A DNA stretch of 64,000 bases from Desulfovulcanus ferrireducens (GCF_018704065.1 NZ_JAGUQP010000001.1:198490-262489); one strand, 5' to 3'. Counted from the stretch's first letter, positions 26,612 through 36,105 are shown. The notes: generated by a model from the letters alone, not told the origin. Translations and numbers: made by a program.

Positions 26612-27502
26612 ATGTTTAGTCGTCAGAAAAGAGAACAACTGATAAAACTTGCTTTTTTAAGTATTGCCTGTGGGTCTATAATTATTTTGGGTCTGATCAT
26701 GTTTTTTTTATTTTATGAAGGTCTACCCATTTTCAAGCACGTTTCATTTAAAGAATTTTTTCTGGGTACTGAGTGGTATCCAACATCTGAGCCGCCCTCT
26801 TTTGGTATCTTTCCTCTTTTTATAGGCTCGTTATTGGTCACGATTTTGTCTTCGCTTATTGCTGTGCCTTTAGGGATCATGACTGCCATTTATCTGGCGG
26901 AAATCGCGGGACCAAAGATACGGGGTATAGTTAAACCTGTGGTTGAACTTTTGGCAGCATTGCCTTCCGTAGTGATTGGTTTTTTCGGAATGGTAGTGGT
27001 GGCACCTTTTTTACAGGAATATTTTGATCTGCCCACCGGACTTAACGTTTTTAATGCCTCCCTAATGCTTGCTTTTATGTCCATACCCACTATTTGTAGT
27101 ATTTCAGAAGATGCTATTTACAGTGTGCCCACAGAACTTAAGGAGGCTTCCTTAGGTTTAGGAGCAACTCACTTGCAAACCATTGTTCGGGTTGTCTTGC
27201 CGGCTTCGTTATCCGGTATAAGCACAGCAGTTATTTTAGGCATGTCCAGGGCTATTGGCGAGACCATGGTTGTGCTCATGGTCGCTGGCGGCGCAGCCAT
27301 GATTCCGGAGAGTGTCTTTGATCCTGTCCGGCCCATGCCTGCAAGTATTGCTGCAGAAATGGCCGAAGCTCCCTTTAGGAGCGATCACTATCACGCATTA
27401 TTCGCTATCGGCGTTGTGCTTTTTGTCTTTACCTTGCTTTTTAACATGGTTGCTGACCACATAGCTCACAAACATAAGCAAGTGGGGGCAGCTACATTAT
27501 AG
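26612..27502 (+). CDS. pstC: Phosphate ABC transporter permease PstC
   Basis: A 296-residue inner-membrane permease with about six hydrophobic helices, the first at residues 12-33. The ABC-permease EAA loop reads ELKEASLGLGATHLQTIVRVVLPASLSGI. The family-specific segments VELLAALPSVVIGFFG and GMSRAIGETMVVLMVAGG are present. It forms the channel with PstA. The stop codon abuts the 315-bp foldback element that separates it from pstA. Confidence 0.95.
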   Translation: MFSRQKREQLIKLAFLSIACGSIIILGLIMFFLFYEGLPIFKHVSFKEFFLGTEWYPTSEPPSFGIFPLFIGSLLVTILSSLIAVPLGIMTAIYLAEIAGPKIRGIVKPVVELLAALPSVVIGFFGMVVVAPFLQEYFDLPTGLNVFNASLMLAFMSIPTICSISEDAIYSVPTELKEASLGLGATHLQTIVRVVLPASLSGISTAVILGMSRAIGETMVVLMVAGGAAMIPESVFDPVRPMPASIAAEMAEAPFRSDHYHALFAIGVVLFVFTLLFNMVADHIAHKHKQVGAATL

Positions 27503-27816
27503 AGTCTGTGGCCAAACCCCATTTTAACCGCTGATTGAAAGTCTTGGTTTCTGAAATGCATTACAAACGGCTTGGGTAACCCAATCTTAACGAAGCTTGC
27601 GGGAAAACAGAGCATCGGGATGAATGGGCTAAATATTTTGCGATATTGACCATAACTATCGATAATAAAAAAATATTTGTTTACCTAAAATATCCCATTA
27701 TGCTCTGTCCGCAAGCAAGTTTTAGTTGGGTCCAAGTCTTTGTACCAGCATGAAAGAAACCAAAACTGGAATAAACCATGGAAATTAAGTTTATAAAAAG
27801 GGTTGGCTACAAGCTC
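27502..27816. mobile_element. 315-bp foldback (MITE-like) element between pstC and pstA, copy A
   Basis: The two halves are imperfect inverted copies of each other over about 115 bases. The left reads GAGTCTGTGGCCAAACCCC, then TTGGTTTCTGAAATGCATTA, then GCTTGCGGGAAAACAGAGCA. The complement of the right reads GAGCTTGTAGCCAACCC, then TTGGTTTCTTTCATGCTGGT, then CTTGCTTGCGGACAGAGCAT. The centre (about 27620-27705) is AT-rich. There is no coding capacity. Relatives lie at 51561-51786 (full-length, diverged) and 47905-48002 (one arm). It begins at the pstC stop codon and lies inside the pst operon. Confidence 0.8.
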
Positions 27817-27848
27817 TATAGTTCTAGAAATTCGGTAACTAAAGATAG

Positions 27849-27872
27849 TTGAATAGTTAACTAGTTGAATAA
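27849..27872 (+). repeat. 8-bp tandem repeat, three units
   Basis: TTGAATAG, TTAACTAG and TTGAATAA follow each other with exact 8-base period just before pstA. The units resemble the TTGAGTAG repeats at 46560, 43238, 29517 and 47846. Confidence 0.6.
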
Positions 27873-27917
27873 ATTGTACCTGTAATCTAATAAACCATTA
27901 AACCAATAAAGCTTGTG

Positions 27918-28766
27918 ATGAAGAAAAGAAAAGTTACTCAGGCTATAGCCTTTGGATTCTTGCGTAGCTCAGCTATGATTAATGGCTTGGCCTTGGCTAT
28001 TATCGTTTATTTTTTATTACAAAACGGTCTTACGGCCATAAGTTGGGAGTTTATCAGTCAACCTCCCAGGAATATGATGACCGAAGGGGGCATTTTGCCC
28101 TGCATTATCGGGACAATTATATTGAGTTTTGGCTCTATACTTGTGGCTTTGCCTTTGGGCGTGGCCTCGGCTATTTATCTCAATGAATATGCCCGTCCGG
28201 GCAAATTGTTACGGATTATACGTCTAGGCATAAATAATCTGGCTGGAATTCCTTCTATAGTTTTTGGTCTTTTTGGGCTTGCTTTTTTTGCCACAAAGTT
28301 GGGTTTTGGCATTAGTATTTTGTCCGGTATTCTGACCCTGGGATTTTTAATCCTGCCGGTTATGATCGGGACAACAGAAGAGGCCTTAAAGTCTGTTCCT
28401 CAAACTTATCGCGAGGCTTCTTTGGGGCTAGGGGCCACAAAATGGCAGACTATTTTTAAGGTAGTTTTGCCGGCAGCCACGCCAGGAATTTTAACCGGGG
28501 CTATTTTGAGCCTGAGCAGGGCTGCCGGCGAAACAGCAGCTATTATGTACACAGCAGCCGTGTTCTTTTCGCCTCATTTACCAGATTCAATTTTTGACGA
28601 TGTTATGGCCTTGCCTTATCATATTTATGTTTTGGCTACGGCCGGTACAGAAATTGAGAAGACCAGACCTTTGCAGTATGGTACGGCCCTGGTGCTTATT
28701 GCTTTGGTTTTTGCCATGAATTTTATAGCTATTTATTATCGGGCAAAGATGCAAAAGAAACAATAG
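27918..28766 (+). CDS. pstA: Phosphate ABC transporter permease PstA
   Basis: A 282-residue permease partner of PstC with about six membrane helices. The EAA loop reads TYREASLGLGATKWQTIFKVVLPAATPGI; GAILSLSRAAGETAAIMYTAA is the matching conserved helix. ATG 27918 is used; GTG 27915 is equally possible, and neither has a strong ribosome site, so translation may depend on sequence brought next to the gene by the upstream foldback and octamer repeat. Confidence 0.94.
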   Translation: MKKRKVTQAIAFGFLRSSAMINGLALAIIVYFLLQNGLTAISWEFISQPPRNMMTEGGILPCIIGTIILSFGSILVALPLGVASAIYLNEYARPGKLLRIIRLGINNLAGIPSIVFGLFGLAFFATKLGFGISILSGILTLGFLILPVMIGTTEEALKSVPQTYREASLGLGATKWQTIFKVVLPAATPGILTGAILSLSRAAGETAAIMYTAAVFFSPHLPDSIFDDVMALPYHIYVLATAGTEIEKTRPLQYGTALVLIALVFAMNFIAIYYRAKMQKKQ

Positions 28767-28812
28767 AAAAAAGCTAAAGAGAAATAACATAGAAGCGTAG
28801 AACTTTTATATT

Positions 28813-29496
28813 ATGCCTAGAATTTTGATTGTTGAAGACGAGCCGGATATTCTCGCCCTTTTGAGTCTAAATTTAAACCGGGCAGGGTTTGAGACCATTG
28901 AGGCAGACAATGGTCTTGATGGCCTTAAACTAGCTCAGGATAAAGTTCCTGACTTGATAGTTTTGGATCTCATGCTTCCAAAAATGGATGGGTTGGAAGT
29001 TTGCCGGCAGGTTAAGGCTTCAGACAGGACCAGTCAGATTCCTGTCTTAATGCTTACTGCCAGAGCGGAAGAAGTCGATCGTATTGTAGGATTTGAACTA
29101 GGTGCAGACGATTACGTGATCAAACCATTTAGCATTCGGGAATTAATTCTGCGTATAAAAGCCATTTTACGTAGAAAGGTGGGAGAACATACAGAAAAGA
29201 AGTCCATATGGAAGGTTAAAGGTCTGGAGTTTGATCGAGATAAAATGCAGTTTAAGGTGGATGGAGAATTAGTCAAGCTGACCTCAACAGAGTTTAAACT
29301 TTTGAGCGAATTAATTGATGCACAGGGAAAGATATTATCCAGAGAGCAGCTTTTGGACAGAGTGTGGGGGTATGATTTTGCAGGTTATGCCCGGACAGTG
29401 GACACTCATATTCGTAGATTAAGGATGAAGATGGGGCCTTATTCTGATGTGATCGAAACAGTGCGCGGCATGGGGTACAAAATAAAAAACGGATAG
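28813..29496 (+). CDS. phoB: Phosphate regulon response regulator PhoB
   Basis: A 227-residue OmpR-family regulator. The receiver has acceptor D52 in LIVLDLMLPKMDG and KPF near 101. The winged-helix DNA-binding domain spans about 133-227 (LTSTEFKLLSELIDAQGKILSREQLLDRVWGYD...TVDTHIRRLRMKMG). It should bind the Pho box upstream of pstS. It lies within the pst gene order rather than after it. Confidence 0.93.
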   Translation: MPRILIVEDEPDILALLSLNLNRAGFETIEADNGLDGLKLAQDKVPDLIVLDLMLPKMDGLEVCRQVKASDRTSQIPVLMLTARAEEVDRIVGFELGADDYVIKPFSIRELILRIKAILRRKVGEHTEKKSIWKVKGLEFDRDKMQFKVDGELVKLTSTEFKLLSELIDAQGKILSREQLLDRVWGYDFAGYARTVDTHIRRLRMKMGPYSDVIETVRGMGYKIKNG

Positions 29497-29516
29497 CTGT
29501 TTTAACGTGTTAATGG

Positions 29517-29540
29517 GGTGGATGGGTTGATGGGGTAGTG
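29517..29540 (+). repeat. 8-bp tandem repeat between phoB and phoR, three units
   Basis: GGTGGATG, GGTTGATG and GGGTAGTG have an exact 8-base period. It belongs to the same family as the repeats near pstA, hypD, hypE and inside waaA. Confidence 0.55.
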
Positions 29541-29615
29541 TCAACTGTTGAACTATTAAACCGGTTAGCTATTACTACCTGCTTCGTGTCCCCTGGCAAC
29601 TGAAAAGTAAAGAAC

Positions 29616-31397
29616 ATGAATAGTTTATCCTTAAAGTTAAGAATTATTTTATTGTTTTGGGCAGTTTTAACACTGGCCTTAATTTTACCAAGTTCATATT
29701 TTATAAATATTTTAAAACAAGAAGTTAGAAGAGATGTAATTTTTAATGTCCAAAAGGAAACGGATCTTGTCCAGTGGATACTTTTAAATCAAGCTGTTAG
29801 AAAAGAACAATCGGATCTGGACAAATTAATTAAAGAGATTGGCCGGAGAATAGAAGATAGGATCACCTATATTACAGAGAATGGTATTGTTATTGCCGAC
29901 TCTCAAGTTTCTGAGAAGAGATTAAAAAAACTGGACAATCATGCTACCAGGCCAGAGATCATTCAGGCCAGGTCCGAAGGTGAGGGTGTAAGTATCCGGT
30001 TTAGCCCTACCCTAAAAAAAGAGCTGGTTTACTATGCTCGGCGCATTGACCAAGATGATGGTTTGCCTGAAGGTTATTTGCGCATTTCGCGGCCATATTC
30101 GACCATAGCTGCGGTTTTGTCCAGGATAAAGACTAATATCTGGAGCGTTACTATATTTTCCCTTTTTGTTTCGGGAATACTGGTCTATTTTTTGATTTAT
30201 AATTTGACCAGAAGATTTGATGCTATGGTTAAAGTTACTCAGGCCATAGGCCAGGGCGATTTGGCCAAAAGACTTTATTCATCTCCTGGCAAAGAATTTG
30301 AGCCCCTTGTCCAGGCCATTAATGAAATGGCAGAAAATATAGAGAAAAATGTCGAGACTATATCCAGGCAGAAAGTAGAGTTGGAGGCAATTTTAAATGG
30401 CATGGATGCAGGAATCGTTGCTCTGGATAAACAAGGACGAGTACTCAAGTTTAATCGGGCTTTTGAACAAATATTTTCTTATACCCCGAGTTATTTGGGG
30501 AAAAAGCTTTTGGAAATAAGTATTAATCCCAAACTCCAAGAGGCTTGTAACAAAGCATTAAAAAGCAATACGGATATTAAAAATTTGGAGTTAAGTGTTG
30601 GTTCTAATTATTACAGTGTAAATATTGTCGTTACAAAAAAATCAAAAGATTTAGGGGCAATTGTAGTCTTTCATGATATATCAAAATTGAAAAAAGTAGA
30701 GAATATGCGCAAAGATTTTGTGGCCAACGCCTCGCATGAATTAAGGACTCCTTTAACTTCAATCAAAGGCTACACTGAAACTTTACTCGAGAATGAAGAG
30801 CTTTTAAAAGAAAAGGGAAGAGAACTTTTAAAGGTAATTTTGAAAAATACTGAGCAGATGATTTATCTGCTCGAAGATATACTCAAACTGTCCCGAATAG
30901 AGTCGGGTAAGACAAAATTCAGAATAGAAGAAGTAGATGTTGGTAAGGTTGCTCAAAAGGCCTGGGAGAATAGCCAACACATGGTCGGCGATAAAGAAAT
31001 TGTATTTCGAGGTTTAGTCAAAGATGGATGTCCGTATGTCTTGGCGGATGAAGAAGCCTTGCTTCTCGTCTTTCAAAATTTAATTCAGAACAGTATCAAA
31101 TTTGTGCCAAAAGAAAATGGTGAAATTAAAATAGTTTGTGAGGATAAAAATGATAAGGTCTGGATAGGAGTGGAAGATAATGGTCCTGGTATCCCCCAAG
31201 AAGATCAGGGCAGAGTTTTTGAGCGGTTTTATCAGGTGAAGAAGTATCGGGATAGGGGAGTAAAGGGAACCGGTCTAGGTTTGTCCATTTGTCGAAATAT
31301 TATCCGCAATCTAAATGGGCAGATCTGGGTGCAAAGTCCTGTTCCGAATAAGGAAAACGGCTGCATAATTTGGTTTTCACTGCCAAAAGCGAATTAA
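29616..31397 (+). CDS. phoR: Phosphate regulon sensor kinase PhoR
   Basis: A 593-residue membrane histidine kinase. Two transmembrane helices (about 9-29 and 171-194) flank a periplasmic sensor region of about 140 residues, longer than in E. coli PhoR, which has almost none. Then come a HAMP domain, a PAS domain (about 250-345), the HisKA box with H374 in NASHELRTPLTSIKGY, and an HATPase with LIQNSIKFV, VEDNGPGIP and GTGLGLSICRNII. It would phosphorylate PhoB; in this family PhoU and PstB transmit phosphate status. Confidence 0.92.
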   Translation: MNSLSLKLRIILLFWAVLTLALILPSSYFINILKQEVRRDVIFNVQKETDLVQWILLNQAVRKEQSDLDKLIKEIGRRIEDRITYITENGIVIADSQVSEKRLKKLDNHATRPEIIQARSEGEGVSIRFSPTLKKELVYYARRIDQDDGLPEGYLRISRPYSTIAAVLSRIKTNIWSVTIFSLFVSGILVYFLIYNLTRRFDAMVKVTQAIGQGDLAKRLYSSPGKEFEPLVQAINEMAENIEKNVETISRQKVELEAILNGMDAGIVALDKQGRVLKFNRAFEQIFSYTPSYLGKKLLEISINPKLQEACNKALKSNTDIKNLELSVGSNYYSVNIVVTKKSKDLGAIVVFHDISKLKKVENMRKDFVANASHELRTPLTSIKGYTETLLENEELLKEKGRELLKVILKNTEQMIYLLEDILKLSRIESGKTKFRIEEVDVGKVAQKAWENSQHMVGDKEIVFRGLVKDGCPYVLADEEALLLVFQNLIQNSIKFVPKENGEIKIVCEDKNDKVWIGVEDNGPGIPQEDQGRVFERFYQVKKYRDRGVKGTGLGLSICRNIIRNLNGQIWVQSPVPNKENGCIIWFSLPKAN

Positions 31398-31415
31398 ATA
31401 TTTATGAGGGAGTTA

Positions 31416-32177
31416 ATGGGTAAGAAATTAAAAATACGGGTTAGAGACTTGGATTTTTACTATGGGAATTTTCAGGCTCTGCATAAAATATCCATGGACA
31501 TCTTTGCACAAGAGGTCACAGCTTTGATCGGACCTTCCGGATGTGGCAAAAGCACTTTTTTGCGCTGCATTAACCGGATGAACGATTTAATCCCCGGGAC
31601 AAAGGTGGAAGGCGAGTTAACTCTTGAAGGCGAGGATATTTATGCGCCAAAAATAGATGTAGTCGAAATCAGGCGTAGGGTAGGGATGGTTTTCCAAAAG
31701 CCCAATCCTTTCCCTAAATCTATTTTCGAGAACGTGGCCTATGGATTACGAGTTAACGGTATTAAAGATAAGGAGTTTATTGCCCATAAAGTTGAAGAAA
31801 GTTTAAAAATGGCTGCCTTGTGGGATGAAGTAAAGGACAGACTGCACAGCTCTGCCCTTGGGCTTTCTGGCGGACAACAGCAGAGATTGTGTATTGCCAG
31901 GGCTTTGGCTGTCGAACCAGAGGTTTTGCTTATGGATGAGCCTGCTTCAGCGCTTGATCCCATTGCCACCCAGAAAATCGAGGAACTTATTTTTGAACTG
32001 AAGAAAAAATTTACCATCATCATTGTCACCCATAATATGCAGCAGGCAGCGCGTGTCTCTGAGGTAACGGCCTTTTTTTACATGGGTAAGCTTATTGAAA
32101 TAGACGCTACAGACAGAATTTTTACAAGGCCCAAGGAGAAACAAACTGAAGAATACATAACTGGTAGGTTTGGTTAG
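31416..32177 (+). CDS. pstB: Phosphate ABC transporter ATPase PstB
   Basis: A 253-residue ATP-binding subunit: Walker [11 protein letters not shown] loop [12 protein letters not shown] (diagnostic for PstB), signature LSGGQQQRL, Walker [13 protein letters not shown] and switch [13 protein letters not shown] 31416 is preferred over ATG 31404, as GAGGG lies 5 bases before it. The start lies 18 bases after the phoR stop, showing cotranscription. Confidence 0.96.
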   Translation: MGKKLKIRVRDLDFYYGNFQALHKISMDIFAQEVTALIGPSGCGKSTFLRCINRMNDLIPGTKVEGELTLEGEDIYAPKIDVVEIRRRVGMVFQKPNPFPKSIFENVAYGLRVNGIKDKEFIAHKVEESLKMAALWDEVKDRLHSSALGLSGGQQQRLCIARALAVEPEVLLMDEPASALDPIATQKIEELIFELKKKFTIIIVTHNMQQAARVSEVTAFFYMGKLIEIDATDRIFTRPKEKQTEEYITGRFG

Positions 32178-32185
32178 GAGAAAAT

Positions 32186-32857
32186 ATGAGAAAACAATTG
32201 CATCAAGAATTGGATAATTTGAAAACTAGTGTCCTGAATATGGTTGCTCAAGTTGAGCAAACCCTAAAAAAGACCATTGATGCCTTTGCCACATTGGACG
32301 CCGACTTGGCCCAGGAGGTTATTGAAGGTGATCAAGTTATCAATGAAATGGAAGTAGAGATAGACGAGTTGTGCCTGAAGCTTTTAGCCTTGGAAGGACC
32401 TGTGGCCAGAGATTTAAGGTTTATTCTTGGATGTATGCGTATTTGTGTGGATTTGGAAAGAATTGGTGATGAATCTGTTAATGTTGCCGAAGCAACGATT
32501 ATGCTTAGTTTTAAGCCCAGGCTTCCTTTTTATGATCAGCTTCAAATCATGGGGCAGAAGGCCAATAATATGTTAAAACAGGCCGTAATATCTTTTTTTG
32601 CTCCTGACCCTGATAAAGCCTTGCAGGTGTGCAGGATGGATTTTGAAGTTGATGAATTAAATTCCAAGATAATTAAAGAAATTGTGCAGTACATGTCTAA
32701 AGAAAGCCCAGCTATTGTGCGTTCTGTTCATGCCATAAATATTGCGCGTCGATTTGAGCGTATAGCTGACCTCTCCACAAATATTGCTGAGAGTGCTGTG
32801 TTTATTACTCGCGGAATTAATATTAAGCATTATTGCCAGTTCGATAATCGCATCTAG
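32186..32857 (+). CDS. phoU: Phosphate signalling protein PhoU
   Basis: A 223-residue helical protein with two PhoU repeats. Each carries the acidic metal-binding pattern: LRFILGCMRICVDLERIGDESVNVAE in the first and VRSVHAINIARRFERIADLSTNIAE in the second. It links the Pst transporter to PhoR and holds the regulon off when phosphate is ample. It is the last gene of the cluster, 8 bases after pstB. Confidence 0.94.
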   Translation: MRKQLHQELDNLKTSVLNMVAQVEQTLKKTIDAFATLDADLAQEVIEGDQVINEMEVEIDELCLKLLALEGPVARDLRFILGCMRICVDLERIGDESVNVAEATIMLSFKPRLPFYDQLQIMGQKANNMLKQAVISFFAPDPDKALQVCRMDFEVDELNSKIIKEIVQYMSKESPAIVRSVHAINIARRFERIADLSTNIAESAVFITRGINIKHYCQFDNRI

Positions 32858-32906
32858 TCAGAGTGACTTCGCGCAACTTTTATTGTGCCTGTACTAACAC
32901 AAGAAC

Positions 32907-33168
32907 GGATGCACGCTAGAAAACATACTTGTCTGTTGAGAAGTTACAAAAAAAAATATCTGAACAATTGGCTAGATTATTCGAAAAGGTCCTCATCAAG
33001 GCAAAAGATGTCAAGGCAGAACTCCTATGGAAGCATTCTTGGAAAACTTCGCATTGGCAAAATAAAAAATTATAATAGATATGCAGTACGAGACATCTGA
33101 CAACATTAACTAAATCTTACAACTGCCAGAAAGGATAATCACTGTCAGATTTAGTATTGACTAGTACA
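32907..33168 (+). mobile_element. Degenerate 3' remnant of an IS481-type element (copy 1)
   Basis: This stretch aligns by eye with 57946-58206: CTTGTCTGTTGAGAAGTTAC, CAATTGGCTAGATTATT, CATCAAGGCAAAAGATGTCA, CAGTACGAGACATCTGACAA. Frameshifts and substitutions break the reading frame, and only the last third of the transposase remains. It ends with TTGACTAGTACA, probably the element's terminal repeat (elements of this family end in ACA). It lies 50 bases after phoU. Confidence 0.8.
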
Positions 33169-33218
33169 CTTATAACGGCGTTCTTCTGTCTCTGAAATAA
33201 GAATTACCCTGTATGACT

Positions 33219-35438
33219 TTAGCCTTTTTTTTTAACTTCAGCGGCCCGCTCGCAAATTTGCTGGAGACTGCATTTGCCGCTTTTGTTTTGACAATCCACA
33301 ATAGCGAGGGAAACAGAAACCAGTCTGAACCAGGCGCTCTTGCCGTCTCGTCCTCTGGCTTTTATCCTGCCTCTTTTTTGATCCTGCTCTGAATAGCGAC
33401 TTTTTATCAGCCTTTTAAAACACCTGACAATGGCTATGGATATTCGCTCAGCCTTATCCGGAGTAGTAATTAAAACAAAGTCATCTCCGCCCACATGTCC
33501 CAAAAAATCTTCTGAATTGCCATGTCTTTTGACAGCCCAACTCATAATATGTCCCAGCAGGGTGATTATTTCATCTCCTTTTTTAAACCCATAGGTGTCG
33601 TTATATACCTTAAAATTATCAAGATCAGCATAAATGATACTGAAAGGAAGACCAATGGCCAACCTTCTTTCCATTTCTTGTTCTATTGAACGATTGCCCG
33701 GCAATCCTGTTAATGGATTACTTCCCCTGGCCATTTCTATCTGAACCTGGGCCATGTAGTCTATTAATTTTTGAACAGACACTACGCCCAGAAGTTTATT
33801 TTCTTTTGTGACAACAATGTCATCGTAGGCCTTGAATCGTTCCCTGGACGTAGCTTTTTGCGCTACAATTTCAACCGGAGTGGCTTCATCAACGATTACA
33901 GGCTCTTTGTCCATTATTACAGAGACAGTTTTTTTATAGTATAGAGCAACGCCAAATTGTGATGCCAGTTTTTTGGTAAGGTGATAAGCCATTATCAGAC
34001 CAAGTGGCGTCTTATCGTTATCGCATACCACAATGCTGGCTATGGAAGGATCTTTATCCAATGTTTGATGTACCACTTTTATTTTTGTATCTTTATGAAC
34101 AGAATTGGCCTGGTCAACCAAGTTGCCAATGGGCAAAAGGCATGTTGCCTGTTTAATCTTATTGATTTTCGAGCCGTTAGCTACCTTGAAAAGGGTAAAA
34201 TTTGCTGTAGTATCTGGCTTTGGATATTTCGGCCTGGCAAGATAATACCCCTGTCCAAAATGGACGCCCATATCTATAAGCGCGTTTAGTTCTGTCCTGG
34301 TCTCTATTCCTTCTGCAATAATTTTCGAGCCTACTTTATCCGCAAAAGTTACCAGAGTCTCCATTAGAGCTCTTTTTATGGGATTGCGGTCAATATTGTG
34401 AACAAGTTCCCTATCAATTTTTATATAATCAGGGCGTAGTTCAGCAATTGTCCATAACCCAGAATATCCAGCTCCGGCATCATCAACAGCTATCTGAAAG
34501 CCCTGGTTTCTATAGTGATTAAGTGTTTTATAAAAAAGAGAAAAGTCTTTGATGCTGTGTTTTTCTGTTATTTCGAACACTATATTTTCAGGGGCAAGAC
34601 CATGTTTTTGCAAAATTTTTTGTGTTCTGCCCGGAGTAAATTCAGGGTCAGCGAGGGTGCGCGGATGAATATTTAAAAACAATTTTTGTCCATTCTTAAG
34701 CGGCCCCAGTTTGCAAATAGAATTTTCCCTGCATATTTTTTCCAGAGTAAATAGCTCGCCTGCTTCTTCAGCAAAATCAAACAGTGCTATGGGAGAGTGA
34801 AAAAAACTGCCTTCCGGCCCTCTGGTTAAAGCTTCCCATCCAAAAATATCGGTACTGCCAAAGTTTATTATGGGCTGATAAATGATGTTGACTTGTTTTT
34901 TTTGTAGAATGGAATGAAATTCATTTGCCAGTTTTAACTGTTTGACCTTAATCTTTACCTTTGCCTGATTTCTGAGCCTGGACAGACATTGTAAAAAAGA
35001 TTTTTCCCATTCGTTCTCTTTGATAGGCAAAAAAGATGTACATGCTATTTTTAATCTTGGTTTTTGGCCAATTGTTTGAAGAAATTTGTGTTTGAGGTTG
35101 TTTTCCAGATTTATTTTGAGAGAAAAAGTTGTGTCCAAATCCCATGTGTGATTATGTATTGGAGATATGTTGCCCCAGAATATAACAAATTCATATTTAG
35201 TCGGGGTGATGTAATCAATATGACTTTCTATGTTGTTTTGTAATTTTTTAATTTCTTTCTTTAATATAATATTTAGCTCATCCATAAGAGAATTGATAAA
35301 ATTTTTACCATAAAGTTCTTCTAGAAGTTCAGCATCATGTAACCGTAGATACGCTACACTGATAAGTGGATATTGAGAAATGATTTGTTGTATTTTAAAA
35401 GATATGTTTTCTGCTTTTTTATGGTTATCTTGAAACAT
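33219..35438 (-). CDS. EAL-CBS-GGDEF cyclic-di-GMP protein
   Basis: A 739-residue cytoplasmic protein. Residues 1-165 are a poorly conserved N-terminal domain. An EAL phosphodiesterase domain follows (EAL at 203-205, LNIHPRTL, DDAGAGYSGLWTIAELRPDYIKID, IIAEGIET), then a CBS pair (about 430-570, VSVIMDKEPVIVDEATPV) and a C-terminal GGDEF cyclase domain (DLDNFKVYNDTYGFKKGDE, active-site HVGGDDFVLIT). Key residues of both catalytic domains look intact apart from DDAG where DDFG is common, so it may both make and degrade c-di-GMP. The order EAL first and GGDEF last is the reverse of the common one. A GGGAG ribosome site precedes the ATG. Confidence 0.9.
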   Translation of the reverse strand: MFQDNHKKAENISFKIQQIISQYPLISVAYLRLHDAELLEELYGKNFINSLMDELNIILKKEIKKLQNNIESHIDYITPTKYEFVIFWGNISPIHNHTWDLDTTFSLKINLENNLKHKFLQTIGQKPRLKIACTSFLPIKENEWEKSFLQCLSRLRNQAKVKIKVKQLKLANEFHSILQKKQVNIIYQPIINFGSTDIFGWEALTRGPEGSFFHSPIALFDFAEEAGELFTLEKICRENSICKLGPLKNGQKLFLNIHPRTLADPEFTPGRTQKILQKHGLAPENIVFEITEKHSIKDFSLFYKTLNHYRNQGFQIAVDDAGAGYSGLWTIAELRPDYIKIDRELVHNIDRNPIKRALMETLVTFADKVGSKIIAEGIETRTELNALIDMGVHFGQGYYLARPKYPKPDTTANFTLFKVANGSKINKIKQATCLLPIGNLVDQANSVHKDTKIKVVHQTLDKDPSIASIVVCDNDKTPLGLIMAYHLTKKLASQFGVALYYKKTVSVIMDKEPVIVDEATPVEIVAQKATSRERFKAYDDIVVTKENKLLGVVSVQKLIDYMAQVQIEMARGSNPLTGLPGNRSIEQEMERRLAIGLPFSIIYADLDNFKVYNDTYGFKKGDEIITLLGHIMSWAVKRHGNSEDFLGHVGGDDFVLITTPDKAERISIAIVRCFKRLIKSRYSEQDQKRGRIKARGRDGKSAWFRLVSVSLAIVDCQNKSGKCSLQQICERAAEVKKKG

Positions 35439-35787
35439 TGTTTCTCCCTATTTTTGAAAATCTGTTAATGATTTTGCTTTAAAACCATAATCTAGCTACA
35501 AAAGGCATATTTTTAAAGATTAATCCATTTTATGATAACTTTTTTTTGTTACAAAAATATGACAGAAAGGGTGTATTCTTAAAAAAAATTATGTATGTAA
35601 AATATCTCTATTCATGATTCAGTTTGTAATGGGTCTTGATTAAGTCAGAGCTATGAAATTGATTTTTTGTAGATTAGCTAAACAGGGTACTGAAAAGTGT
35701 TTAGAAAATTTAATATATTTGTAATGCTTATGTCATAATTGATGGTTTATTGCCTCCTAAAACAAGTGAAAAAAGGGAGGTAAACAA
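35439..35787. other. AT-rich intergenic region
   Basis: A 349-base divergent region between the EAL-CBS-GGDEF gene and the IS3 OrfA-like gene. It is strongly AT-rich and must hold the leftward promoter. Apart from the GGGAGG ribosome site at 35774-35779 I see no defined element. Confidence 0.5.
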
Positions 35788-36048
35788 ATGAGAAGGTTTG
35801 ATGCTGATTTTAAGGACAAAGTGGCTTTAGAAACAATAAGAGGTGAGAAATCAGTTGAAGAGATTGCTAGGTATTACCAAGTTTGTCCTGGCAGGATCAG
35901 TAATTGGAGGAAAAAAACTTTGGAGGAAATACCAACTCTATTCAGTGATGGAAATCGTTCTCAACAGCGTACTATGGAGAGGAACAAATTTGCTGCGTTG
36001 AATAGAGAAGTACAATTATACCGTTACAGATTAACTCTGTATCGTTAA
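35788..36048 (+). pseudogene. IS3-family OrfA-like protein, orphan
   Basis: An 86-residue frame whose first 60 residues match the OrfA (HTH_Tnp_1) pattern: RRFDADFKDKVALETIRGEKSVEEIARYYQVCPGRISNWRKKTLEEIPTLFSDG. The usual C-terminal leucine-zipper part is replaced by an unrelated tail (NKFAALNREVQLYRYRLTLYR). No OrfB integrase follows and no inverted ends are visible, so it is a decayed insertion sequence or a domesticated helix-turn-helix protein. The ribosome site and start look intact. Confidence 0.75.
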
Positions 36049-36083
36049 ATTCGTAAAATTTATATCTGATGCGATAGTAAAGA

Positions 36084-36105
36084 CCCTGTTTCACAGGGCC
36101 TTTTT
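36084..36105 (+). terminator. Rho-independent terminator after the OrfA remnant
   Basis: CCCTGT (36084-36089) pairs with ACAGGG (36093-36098) around a TTC loop and is followed shortly by TTTTT at 36101-36105. It would end the OrfA-like transcript. Confidence 0.7.
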
